A DNA stretch of 11,736 nt from Actinoallomurus sp048498315 (GTDB lineage Bacteria; Actinomycetota; Actinomycetes; Streptosporangiales; Streptosporangiaceae): positions 1 to 11,736 of the forward strand of contig JBEHYF010000169.1 of the NCBI GenBank assembly GCA_048498315.1, written 5' to 3'. The notes under the pieces were generated by a model. It searched no databases. It saw only the letters and a list, made by a program, of their open reading frames with translations, and was not told the DNA's origin. How positions within the stretch are numbered: position 1 is the stretch's first letter; each line of letters begins with the position of its first letter. The position numbers and the translations under genes were made by a program. Positions 1 through 6,195 of the stretch are shown here, piece by piece.

Positions 1-182
1 GCCCGCAACCTGGGTCGTGGTCCTTCCGGTGCCACCACGTTCCCCCGCCGGCCCGGGACCATCCGTGATCGGAATCCGAAACGGGGTGAGCCGGCGGCAT
101 GAGGCCCGGGGGCGCGAAGTACCGGACGCGGGGACGGGCCGCTGCGGCCGCCGGCGCCGCGCCATCCGCCGGCGGCGGCCGG
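1..182. other. Intergenic left edge, no gene recognised
   Basis: No frame here shows a recognisable protein, and third-position GC is lower than in the genes to the right. Frames open to the left edge on both strands exist (for example a minus-strand ATG at 98-100), but they lack a ribosome binding site and resemble no family I know. The stretch holds a GC-rich hairpin just after modC, listed separately. Confidence 0.5.
148..175 (-). terminator. Hairpin just downstream of modC
   Basis: A perfect 9-bp inverted repeat (CCGCCGGCG at 148-156, CGCCGGCGG at 167-175) with a 10-base loop starts 7 bases beyond the modC stop. No T-tract follows. Termination of the mod operon is an inference, since actinomycete terminators often lack the T-tract and GC-rich DNA makes chance hairpins common. 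Confidence 0.35.
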
Positions 183-1406
183 TCACCCCGGGTACGCGTG
201 TGTCTCGGTCGCCTTCACCGCGGCCCACACCGCATCACCCTCGGTCAGGCGGAGCTCGGCAAGGGCGGCCGGCGTGACGTCGGCGGCGGCGCGCACCGGC
301 CCGTCCAGGTGGACGCGGACCTGGTCGCCGTACGGCTCGATGCCGCCGATCGTCGCCTGCCACAGGTTGCGGGGGCTGCCGTCCGGGCGGGTGCGGAACA
401 GCGCCACCGCCGACGGCGGGAACGCCACGAACACCGGCCCGTACTGCGCCTCGGCCATGTTGATCGTGAGTCCGCCCGCCGCGCTTCCGGCCGTGGCACC
501 GCCGCTGGTCGCGCCGGTAGCCGAATCCTCGCCCGCCATGTCTCCGCCGCCCGGGTTCTCGTCCACACCGGCGCCGGGGGCGGTGACGGTGACCGGGCCG
601 GCCGCGTCCGCCGGGGCGGGCTCCGCCGCGCCGCCGCCCGCCGCGGCCGCGCCGGCGGTGCCGCCGGCGGCGAGCGTGACCGTGTGCCCGCGGGCGAAGC
701 CGCGGTACAGGTTCAGCCCGACGAGGCGGGCGACGTACTCCGTGCGCGGGTACCGGGCGACGTGCGCCGGAGCGCCCTGCTGCACGACGCGGCCGCCCTC
801 GATGACGACGATGCGGTCGGCGAGCGCCATCGCGTCGAGCGGGTCGTGGGTGACGAGCACGGCGACGCCGTCGAAGGCGGCGAGATGGCGGCGCAGCCCG
901 GCGCGCACGTCGAGCCGGGTGTGGGCGTCCAGGGCCGACAGCGGCTCGTCGAGCAGGAGGAGCCGGGGACGAGCGGCGAGCGCGCGGGCCAGCGCGACCC
1001 GCTGCGCCTGCCCGCCCGACAGCGTGCGCGGCTTGCGGGCGGCGTGGGCGGCGAGGCCGACGCGGCCGAGCCACTCCGCGGCCACCCGGCGTGCCTCCGC
1101 ACGGCCCAGGCCGTGGCACCGCGGCCCGAACGCGACGTTCTCCAGCACGGTCAGGTGGGGGAAGAGCAGGTAGTCCTGGAAGACCATGCCGACCGGGCGG
1201 CGCTCGGGCGGCCGGTGCGCCCAGGCTTCGCCGTCGACGGTCACGTGGCCGTCCGACAGCGGCGTCAGCCCGGCGAGGGCGCGCAGCGCGGTGCTCTTGC
1301 CCGCGCCGTTCGGGCCGAGCAGCGCCACCACCTCGCCCGGGGCGGCCGTCAGCGCGACGTCGAGGGTGAAGGCGGCGCGGCGGACGACCAGGTGCGCGTC
1401 GATCAC
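183..1406 (-). CDS. modC: Molybdate ABC transporter ATP-binding protein ModC
   Basis: This is the cytoplasmic ATPase that drives molybdate (possibly tungstate) uptake with ModB. The 407-residue protein starts at a GTG that overlaps the modB stop as GTGA, so the two are translationally coupled. Visible motifs are Walker A GPNGAGKST (31-39), Q-loop Q77, signature LSGGQ (129-133), Walker B ending LLDEP (151-155), SALD D-loop (157-160) and H-loop His187. A C-terminal TOBE domain, the oxyanion-binding domain typical of ModC, spans roughly 340-405. Between the ATPase part, which ends near NLYRG (232-236), and the TOBE core lies about 70 residues (247-312) of Gly, Ala, Pro, Ser and Thr with no predicted fold, which is longer than I expect for this family. 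The assignment rests on the ATPase/TOBE architecture and the modB partner. Substrate choice between molybdate and tungstate cannot be read from sequence. Confidence 0.92.
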   Translation of the reverse strand: MIDAHLVVRRAAFTLDVALTAAPGEVVALLGPNGAGKSTALRALAGLTPLSDGHVTVDGEAWAHRPPERRPVGMVFQDYLLFPHLTVLENVAFGPRCHGLGRAEARRVAAEWLGRVGLAAHAARKPRTLSGGQAQRVALARALAARPRLLLLDEPLSALDAHTRLDVRAGLRRHLAAFDGVAVLVTHDPLDAMALADRIVVIEGGRVVQQGAPAHVARYPRTEYVARLVGLNLYRGFARGHTVTLAAGGTAGAAAAGGGAAEPAPADAAGPVTVTAPGAGVDENPGGGDMAGEDSATGATSGGATAGSAAGGLTINMAEAQYGPVFVAFPPSAVALFRTRPDGSPRNLWQATIGGIEPYGDQVRVHLDGPVRAAADVTPAALAELRLTEGDAVWAAVKATETHAYPG

Positions 1407-2179
1407 GGCACCCACCGCCCCCGCAGCACGGTCAGGACGACGACGGAGACGGCGAGCAGCAGCACGCTGAGCACGATCGCGGCCTGGGGGTCGGTCTCCA
1501 GCGCCAGATAGACGGCGAGCGGCATGGTCTGCGTACGGCCCGGGAAGTTGCCGGCGAAGGTGATGGTGGCCCCGAACTCGCCCAGCGCCCGCGCCCAGCA
1601 CAGCACGGCGCCCGCGCCGACGCCCGGCGCGATCAGCGGCAGCGTGACCCGCCGGAAGATCGTCCAGCGGGATGCGCCCAGCGTGGCGGCCGCGTCTTCG
1701 TAGCGCAGGTCGGCGGCGCGCAGCGCGCCCTCGACGCTGACCACGAGGAACGGCAGGGCGACGAACGCCTCGGCCACCACCACGGCCGCCGTCGTGAACG
1801 GCAGCGTGACGCCGAACCAGCGGTCGAGCCATCGCCCGACCAGCCCCTCGCGGCCGAGGACGAGCAGCAGCGCGACGCCGCCGACGACCGGCGGGAGCAC
1901 CAGCGGCACGGTCACCATCGCGCGCGCCAGCCGGCGGCCCGGGAACTCCGCGCGCGCCAGCATCCAGGCGAGCGGCACGCCGAGCACGAGGCACACCGCG
2001 GTGGCGGCGGTGGCGGTGAACAGCGACAGGCGCAGCGCGCCGAAGATCTCCGGCCGGGCGAGCCGCGTGCCGAGGGTGGACCACGGTGCCCGGACCAGCA
2101 GGCCGGCCGTCGGCAGCACCAGGAACGCCAGCCCGAGGACGGCCGGAGGGACCAGTACCCACGGCAGGCGCCGGTTCAC
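1403..2179 (-). CDS. modB: Molybdate ABC transporter permease ModB
   Basis: This is an inner-membrane permease of 258 residues, the usual ModB length. It begins with a hydrophobic helix (about 7-28) and has five to six membrane segments in all. The EAA cytoplasmic loop that docks the ATPase is clear near residues 160-180 (EDAAATLGASRWTIFRRVTL). It is followed by the family-typical ARALGEFGATI and the segment GNFPGRTQTMPLAVY. The start is GTG at 2177-2179. It overlaps the stop of a 13-codon frame (GTGA), and that frame in turn overlaps the upstream regulator stop, so the whole operon is coupled. No Shine-Dalgarno sequence is evident, which fits translation by coupling. Normally modA lies just upstream; here it does not, so the permease must use a binding protein encoded elsewhere or is non-functional. 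The ModB assignment is firm; CysT/CysW-type sulfate permeases are the nearest alternative and are less likely with this ModC. Confidence 0.94.
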   Translation of the reverse strand: MNRRLPWVLVPPAVLGLAFLVLPTAGLLVRAPWSTLGTRLARPEIFGALRLSLFTATAATAVCLVLGVPLAWMLARAEFPGRRLARAMVTVPLVLPPVVGGVALLLVLGREGLVGRWLDRWFGVTLPFTTAAVVVAEAFVALPFLVVSVEGALRAADLRYEDAAATLGASRWTIFRRVTLPLIAPGVGAGAVLCWARALGEFGATITFAGNFPGRTQTMPLAVYLALETDPQAAIVLSVLLLAVSVVVLTVLRGRWVP

Positions 2180-2217
2180 GGCGCTTCGAACCCCGCGCGG
2201 ACCGGTGCCGCGCTCAT
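2176..2217 (-). pseudogene. 13-codon remnant, probable internal deletion of modA
   Basis: A minus-strand frame encodes MSAAPVRAGFEAP. Its ATG overlaps the stop of the HTH-TOBE gene (ATGA, 2214-2217), and its TGA overlaps the modB start (GTGA, 2176-2179). These are exactly the couplings a complete gene between the two would have. ModA proteins commonly end in a short tail of the form GF-x-x-P, and AGFEAP fits it. The inference is that an in-frame deletion removed nearly all of modA and left about 7 N-terminal and 6 C-terminal codons. Alternatives are a bona fide coupling peptide, an assembly collapse, or chance. No lipoprotein signal or substrate-binding domain remains. Confidence 0.45.
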
Positions 2218-2600
2218 TCGGGCAGCTCCACGACGACGTTGGTGGACTTGACCACGCCGACGGCGACGACGCCCGGCTCGAGCTTCAGCTCGTCCGCCGC
2301 CTCGCGGCTCATCAGGGACACCAGGCGGAACGGGCCCGCCTGGATCTCGACCTGGGCCATGACCCGGTCGCGTACGACGCCGGTGACGATGCCGCGCAGG
2401 CGGTTGCGGGCGGAGGAGGGCACGCCGTCGTCGCGGTCGGCCGGGGAGCGGACGAAGTCCGCCAGGTCCGGCCCGGACACGACGCGGTGGCCGTGCTCGT
2501 CCCGCTCGGCGGGCAGCCGGCCGGAGTCGATCCACCGGCGTACCGTGTCGGGGCTGACGCCGAGGAGCGACGCGACCTCGCTGATCCGGAATGTCGCCAT
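2214..2600 (-). CDS. HTH-TOBE molybdate-responsive regulator (ModE/molbindin-like)
   Basis: This is a 128-residue protein with two domains. An N-terminal MerR/excisionase-type helix-turn-helix (4-50) contains ISEVASLLGVSPDTVRRWI and RVVSGPDLADFV. A single TOBE (Mop-like) domain (about 64-126) contains RNRLRGIVTGV and SLMSREAADELKLEPG and ends in KSTNVVVELPE. TOBE domains of this kind bind molybdate or tungstate, so the protein is probably the metal sensor and regulator of the operon it heads. This is the actinobacterial counterpart of ModE, with a different DNA-binding domain. I chose the ATG at 2598-2600 because a TATACT box lies 7 bases before it and the family begins at this point. A longer frame to 2678 adds 26 unlikely residues. 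It is the first gene of the operon and is coupled downstream by ATGA. Confidence 0.88.
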   Translation of the reverse strand: MATFRISEVASLLGVSPDTVRRWIDSGRLPAERDEHGHRVVSGPDLADFVRSPADRDDGVPSSARNRLRGIVTGVVRDRVMAQVEIQAGPFRLVSLMSREAADELKLEPGVVAVGVVKSTNVVVELPE

Positions 2601-2607
2601 GCGGCCC

Positions 2608-2638
2608 AGTATAGGTATCGCAGAAGCGAGGCGATCAA
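2608..2638 (-). promoter_or_regulatory. Promoter of the mod operon (leaderless)
   Basis: The minus-strand -10 box TATACT (2613-2608) matches five of six consensus bases. A weaker -35 TTGATC (2638-2633) lies 19 bases away. The -10 ends 7 bases before the ATG at 2600, so transcription should start at or next to the start codon, and no Shine-Dalgarno sequence is present. Leaderless translation is inferred from this spacing. Confidence 0.6.
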
Positions 2639-2805
2639 GGCGGTGAATCGGGAAAACGCAGGATGAACCGCGAAACAAGTTCGCAGATGCCGTACCTCGT
2701 ACGTTGGCCGTCGGGGCCGTCGGTGCCCCCCGGGGCCGCGTGAGGCCGGGAGCGTGGTCCGGGGCCCGCGACAGGACCGGTGCGCGCCCCGGAACGTCAT
2801 CGCGC
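2639..2805. other. Intergenic, no gene seen
   Basis: This is the upstream part of the mod promoter region and the downstream part of the nitroreductase gene, both on the minus strand. It is relatively AT-rich to about 2690 and then very GC-rich. Short inverted repeats occur (GGGGC at 2713-2717 with GCCCC at 2725-2729; GGTCC at 2756-2760 with GGACC at 2774-2778) and could help terminate the nitroreductase transcript. None is convincing. Confidence 0.4.
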
Positions 2806-3405
2806 TCAGACGGTGCGGACGACCTGGTCGTAGTCGAGGCGCGGGTTGCGCTGGAACCAGGCGTCCGGGCCGGGGCGCCCGATGTTCATGACGACCAGCA
2901 CCTGATGACCGCCCTCGGGGAAGAACTCCTTGGTGACGCCGTCGACGTCGAAGCCGGTCATCGGCCCGGCGGCCAGCCCGGCCGCGCGCACGCCGATGAT
3001 GAAGTAGGCGACCTGAAGCGTGGCGTTCAGCGCGGCCGCCTGCGCGCGTGTCTCGGGAACCCGGTCCAGGCCCTCCTTCATGCCCTGCTTGTGCGGGAAG
3101 GTGAACGGCAGGTGCTCGTGGTAGTCGTTGTCGGCGGCGAAGATCACGGTCAGCGGCGCCGACGCCGTCTTGGCCTTGTTGCCCTCGGCCATGTGGGCGA
3201 CGAGCCGCTGACGGGCCTCGGGGGAGCGGACGAGCAGGATCCGCAGCGGCTGCGAGTTGGCCGACGTCGGCGCCCACTTGACGAGGTCGTAGACCGCCCG
3301 CACCTGCTCGTCGGACACCGGCTCGTCGGTGAAGGTGTTGGCGGTGCGGGCCTCGCGGAACAGCAGGTCCTGTGCGGCGGGGTCGAGGCTCAGCAGCTCG
3401 CTCAC
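2806..3405 (-). CDS. RutE-like nitroreductase family protein
   Basis: This is an FMN-dependent NAD(P)H oxidoreductase of the nitroreductase fold, 199 residues long, close to the length of E. coli RutE (malonic semialdehyde reductase). RutE-like features are LFREARTANTF (15-25), the flavin-contacting KWAPTSANSQPLR (43-55), LPFTFPHKQGM (99-109), the segment AAGPMTGFD (145-153) and the C-terminal NPRLDYDQVV (187-196). I chose the GTG at 3403-3405 because a strong GGAAGGAG sits 7 bases upstream; an in-frame extension to 3468 lacks such support. It stands alone with its own leader and an AT-rich palindrome upstream. No pyrimidine-degradation (rut) genes are near, so the substrate may be a quinone, nitroaromatic or enal rather than malonic semialdehyde. 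The fold is confident; the reaction is not. Confidence 0.84.
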   Translation of the reverse strand: MSELLSLDPAAQDLLFREARTANTFTDEPVSDEQVRAVYDLVKWAPTSANSQPLRILLVRSPEARQRLVAHMAEGNKAKTASAPLTVIFAADNDYHEHLPFTFPHKQGMKEGLDRVPETRAQAAALNATLQVAYFIIGVRAAGLAAGPMTGFDVDGVTKEFFPEGGHQVLVVMNIGRPGPDAWFQRNPRLDYDQVVRTV

Positions 3406-3412
3406 GTTCGTG

Positions 3413-3420
3413 CTCCTTCC
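3413..3420 (-). promoter_or_regulatory. Strong ribosome binding site of the nitroreductase
   Basis: GGAAGGAG on the minus strand, 7 bases before GTG at 3405, is the best Shine-Dalgarno match in the window and fixes the start. It also shows that this gene, unlike several neighbours, has a 5' leader. Confidence 0.8.
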
Positions 3421-3469
3421 GAAAACGGGATCCGGGTGACCGTTCCCACGGCCACCTTCCGCAACCATG

Positions 3470-3483
3470 ATTGAAGATTCAAT
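3470..3483. promoter_or_regulatory. AT-rich palindrome, candidate operator
   Basis: ATTGAA-GA-TTCAAT is an inverted repeat with perfect 6-base arms and a 2-base spacer, followed by AATATT (3481-3486). It is a rare AT-rich island in this GC-rich sequence. It lies 65 bases upstream of the nitroreductase start and 50 bases beyond the menA stop. The size and the TTG-N6-CAA layout resemble MarR-type sites. The bound protein is unknown. Confidence 0.4.
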
Positions 3484-3532
3484 ATTTCGCCCGCGCTCGA
3501 TCCGTCGCGCGAGGCGGCGCGCCGTACGCCGG

Positions 3533-4399
3533 TCAGACCGCCAGCCCGAGGGTGAACAGCGCGCCGAAGACGATCTGCAGGCGGCCGGTCTCGCCGAGCA
3601 CCGCGATCAGCTCCGGGCCCTTGGCGCCCCGCAGCACCCTGCTGCTCGGCGCGATCGCCCACAGCCCGGACGCCAGCGCCAGCATCGCCCAGGGCCGGGC
3701 GATCGCCACCACCGGCACGCAGACGAACGCGCCGGCCATGCACCCGGTGTACAGCAGACGGGTCCGCCAGTCGCCGAGGAGCACCGCGAGCGTCCGCTTG
3801 CCGGCCACGGCGTCGGTCGGGATGTCCCGCAGGTTGTTCACCACGAGCATCGAGCACGACAGCAGGCCGACCGGCACCGCCGCGACCCACAAGGCCCAGG
3901 GCAGCCGTTCGAGCTGGACGTACGCCGTGCCGGCCACCGACACGAGCCCGAAGAAGGCGAACACCGACACCTCGCCCAGCGCCCGGTAGCCGTACGGCCG
4001 CGAGCCTCCGGTGTAGAACCACGCGGCGGCGATCGCCGCGGCGCCGATCAGCAGCAGCCACAGGGTGGTCACCAGCGCGAGCACCAGCCCGGCCACGGCC
4101 GCCAGCACGAAGCAGCCGAGCGCCGCGGCCAGCACCTGTTCCGGCGCCGCGACCCGGGAGCCGACGAGCCGCAGCGGGCCGACGCGCTCTTCGTCCGTGC
4201 CGCGGACGCCGTCGCTGTAGTCGTTGGCGTAGTTCACGCCGATCTGCAGCAGCAGCGAGACGGCCAGGGCGAGCAGCGCCCGCCACCACACCGCGTGGCC
4301 GTACCCGACCGCCAGGCCGGTGCCGACCGCGACCGGGACGATCGAGTTGGGGAGGGTACGGGGCCGCGCGCCGGCGACCCACTGCGCGACGGTGGCCAC
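3533..4399 (-). CDS. menA: 1,4-dihydroxy-2-naphthoate polyprenyltransferase
   Basis: This UbiA-superfamily membrane enzyme attaches the polyprenyl chain to 1,4-dihydroxy-2-naphthoate, giving demethylmenaquinone, the precursor of the actinobacterial respiratory quinone. At 288 residues it is of normal length. The first Asp-rich Mg-diphosphate motif is NYANDYSDGVRGTD (56-69), and the second is NNLRDIPTDAVAGKRT (188-203). The N-terminal RPRTLPNSIVPV (12-23) is typical of MenA. About eight or nine hydrophobic helices are visible. The start is GTG at 4397-4399, with GAGGA 5 bases upstream. The MFS gene ends only 25 bp upstream on the same strand, so co-transcription is likely. No other men genes are in the window. 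The name is firm because the NYANDYxD and LRDIxTD motifs together separate MenA from UbiA. Confidence 0.95.
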   Translation of the reverse strand: MATVAQWVAGARPRTLPNSIVPVAVGTGLAVGYGHAVWWRALLALAVSLLLQIGVNYANDYSDGVRGTDEERVGPLRLVGSRVAAPEQVLAAALGCFVLAAVAGLVLALVTTLWLLLIGAAAIAAAWFYTGGSRPYGYRALGEVSVFAFFGLVSVAGTAYVQLERLPWALWVAAVPVGLLSCSMLVVNNLRDIPTDAVAGKRTLAVLLGDWRTRLLYTGCMAGAFVCVPVVAIARPWAMLALASGLWAIAPSSRVLRGAKGPELIAVLGETGRLQIVFGALFTLGLAV

Positions 4400-4424
4400 T
4401 ACCGTCCTCGCACGGGATTGAAGA

Positions 4425-6080
4425 TCATGCGGGCGATTCTCCCCGATCCGCGTCGTGCCCGCGACGCAGCCTCAGGGTCAGCAGCATGCCGGCGGCCAGC
4501 AGGCCGGCCGTGACGAAGGCGGCGCGGTCGGTGGCGACGGCGAGGCTCTCGTCGGCGGCGCGGGCCAGCCGCGGGTCGCGGTCGTGCAGCCCGCGGGCGA
4601 ACGTCCCGGCGCTGTCGCGCAGCCGCTCCGCGTAGACGGCGCCCTGCCGGGGCGCGAACCCGGCGTCCCGCGACCTGGCGGTCATCGCGTTGTTCAGGCT
4701 CGTGGCGAAGACCGTGCCGATCAGCGCGATGCCGAGCGCCGCGCCGACCTGGCGGGCGGTCGACTGGGTGCCGGAAGCCAGGCCCGCGCTGGCCGGCGGC
4801 ACGTCCCGAAGCACGATGCGGGTGAGCTGCGCGGTGGTCAGGCCGAGCCCGGCACCGTAGATCAGCATCCAGGGGGCGAGCGCGAACCCGGTGGTGTCCG
4901 CGCGCGTGGTCAGCCCGATGGCCAGCACGGCGACGACCTCGACGGCCATGCCGAGCTGCAGCATCCGGGCCGGGCCGAGCCGGCGCGACAGCCGCGCCGC
5001 GGACCCGCCGGTGATCAGGGTGCCGAGGGCGAGCGGCAGGATGGCGATGCTGACCTGCAACGGCGAGTCGCCGTGCACGTCCTGGAGGAACAGCGGCAGC
5101 ACGAACAGCAGCCCCAGCTCGCCGACGCTGATCAGCGAGGCGGCGGCGCTGCCGCGGCGGAAGTCGGGGATGCGGAACAGCGACAGGTCCAGCACGACCG
5201 GCCGCCCGGCCGCCGCCCGCCGCTGTTCGACCCCGACCAGCGCGGCCAGCGCGAGCACGCCGGCGGCCAGCGCGACCGGCACGGGGGACAGGCCGTGCCG
5301 GGGCCAGGGCAGCGGTCCGGCCGAGAACGGCCGCAGCAGCGCCCACCAGCCGTAGCGCTGCCCCTCGATGAGCGCGAACACGATCAGCGCCATGCCGGCG
5401 GCGCTGAGCGCGCCGCCCGGCCAGTCGTTGCCGCGGCGCGCCCGCGGGTCGCGGGTCTCCGGCACGAGCATCAGCGCGCCGGCGAGGATGAGGACGCCGA
5501 TGGGCAGGTTGACGCCGAACGCCCACCGCCACCCGTACGAGGTCGCCAGCCAGCCGCCGAGCAGCGGGCCGAGCGCCGCCGTGCCGCCGATGAGCGAGCC
5601 CCAGATCCCGAACGCGATCGCCCGGTCGCGGCCGTGGAACAGGCTCGTCACGGTGGACAGTGTGGCGGGCAGGATCATCGAGGCGCCGGCGCCCTGGACG
5701 AGCCGTGCGGTGACCAGCGCGGATCCGCCGCCGGCCCGCGCGGCCAGCATGCTGGCCCCGACGAAGACGACCGTGCCGAGAACGAACATCCGCCGCCGCC
5801 CGTACAGGTCGCCGGCCTTGCCGAACGGGATCAGCAGCGCCGCGAAGGCCAGCGAGTAGATCGAGGCGACCCACTCGGCGCCGGTCGTCGTGAGCCGGAG
5901 GCCGGTGACGATTCGGGGCAGCATCACGTTGACGATCGTGGCGTCGACGATGATCAGGGAGACGCCGAGGCTGACGACAACCATGCCCCACCAGCGGCGC
6001 CGTCCGCGAACGCCGGCGGGAGACGCGGAGCGCGCCGGAGCAGGGCGTAGGGCCATCGAGGGAGTCCGGAGTCCCTTCAT
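4425..6080 (-). CDS. MFS drug exporter, DHA2 (EmrB/QacA) family
   Basis: This is a proton-driven multidrug exporter of the 14-helix DHA2 family, 551 residues from this start. Motif D1 near helix 1 is VDATIVNVMLP (45-55). Motif A in the first cytoplasmic loop is FGKAGDLYGRRR. The antiporter motif C region contains GPLLGGWLATSYGWRWAFGVN. A long polar loop containing NAMTARSRD precedes the last helix, as in EmrB/QacA proteins. The start is uncertain: ATG at 6078-6080 lies inside a palindrome and has no good ribosome site, while ATG at 6054-6056 (543 residues) is equally possible. The gene diverges from a MarR regulator, the usual arrangement for a repressed exporter, and is followed 25 bp later by menA. 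The substrate cannot be read from the sequence. Confidence 0.92.
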   Translation of the reverse strand: MKGLRTPSMALRPAPARSASPAGVRGRRRWWGMVVVSLGVSLIIVDATIVNVMLPRIVTGLRLTTTGAEWVASIYSLAFAALLIPFGKAGDLYGRRRMFVLGTVVFVGASMLAARAGGGSALVTARLVQGAGASMILPATLSTVTSLFHGRDRAIAFGIWGSLIGGTAALGPLLGGWLATSYGWRWAFGVNLPIGVLILAGALMLVPETRDPRARRGNDWPGGALSAAGMALIVFALIEGQRYGWWALLRPFSAGPLPWPRHGLSPVPVALAAGVLALAALVGVEQRRAAAGRPVVLDLSLFRIPDFRRGSAAASLISVGELGLLFVLPLFLQDVHGDSPLQVSIAILPLALGTLITGGSAARLSRRLGPARMLQLGMAVEVVAVLAIGLTTRADTTGFALAPWMLIYGAGLGLTTAQLTRIVLRDVPPASAGLASGTQSTARQVGAALGIALIGTVFATSLNNAMTARSRDAGFAPRQGAVYAERLRDSAGTFARGLHDRDPRLARAADESLAVATDRAAFVTAGLLAAGMLLTLRLRRGHDADRGESPA

Positions 6081-6094
6081 TCGAGCCTGAATGA
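6077..6094. promoter_or_regulatory. Candidate MarR operator over the exporter start
   Basis: TCATTC-N6-GAATGA is a perfect 18-bp inverted repeat in the 115-bp gap between the divergent MFS and MarR genes. It covers the ATG at 6078-6080 or, if the exporter starts at 6056, lies 20-40 bases upstream in the promoter or leader. Size, symmetry and place fit a MarR dimer site. Binding by the adjacent regulator is an inference. Confidence 0.5.
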
Positions 6095-6160
6095 TCCGGC
6101 TACCAACATACCGCCGGGGCCCGAACCCCCCTCCGTGGGTGGCCGGAAGCGCCCTTCCCC

Positions 6161-6189
6161 TGGCCACGAGCGAGGCGGGCACGGACAAT
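6161..6189 (+). promoter_or_regulatory. Candidate promoter of the marR gene
   Basis: TGGCCA (6161-6166) and GACAAT (6184-6189) are separated by 17 bases and match four of six consensus bases each. The -10 ends 6 bases before GTG at 6196, so the transcript would be leaderless, consistent with the lack of a Shine-Dalgarno sequence there. Confidence 0.38.
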
Positions 6190-6195
6190 GGCGCC

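Noticed and set aside
98..100. Minus-strand ATG with a frame open to the left edge
   Set aside because: No ribosome site, weak third-position GC and no recognisable residues. It cannot be supported as a gene.
99..1511. Long plus-strand open frame opposite modC and modB
   Set aside because: It is antisense to two clear ABC transporter genes, Arg/Gly/Ala-rich and without any domain. Such frames arise from GC-rich codon use on the other strand.
2601..2678. N-terminal extension of the HTH-TOBE protein by 26 residues
   Set aside because: The extension covers the TATACT promoter box and does not match the family; the ATG at 2600 is better.
2713..2778. Short GC inverted repeats after the nitroreductase as a terminator
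   Set aside because: Only 5-bp stems with larger loops. They are expected by chance at this GC content, so they are not listed as a terminator.
4455..6050. Long plus-strand open frame (531 codons) opposite the MFS gene
   Set aside because: Low-complexity Gly/Gln/Arg/Asp translation, entirely antisense to a protein with all DHA2 motifs.
6091..6195. Upstream ATG of the MarR frame at 6091
   Set aside because: It would add 35 Pro/Gly-rich residues, start inside the palindrome and have no ribosome site.
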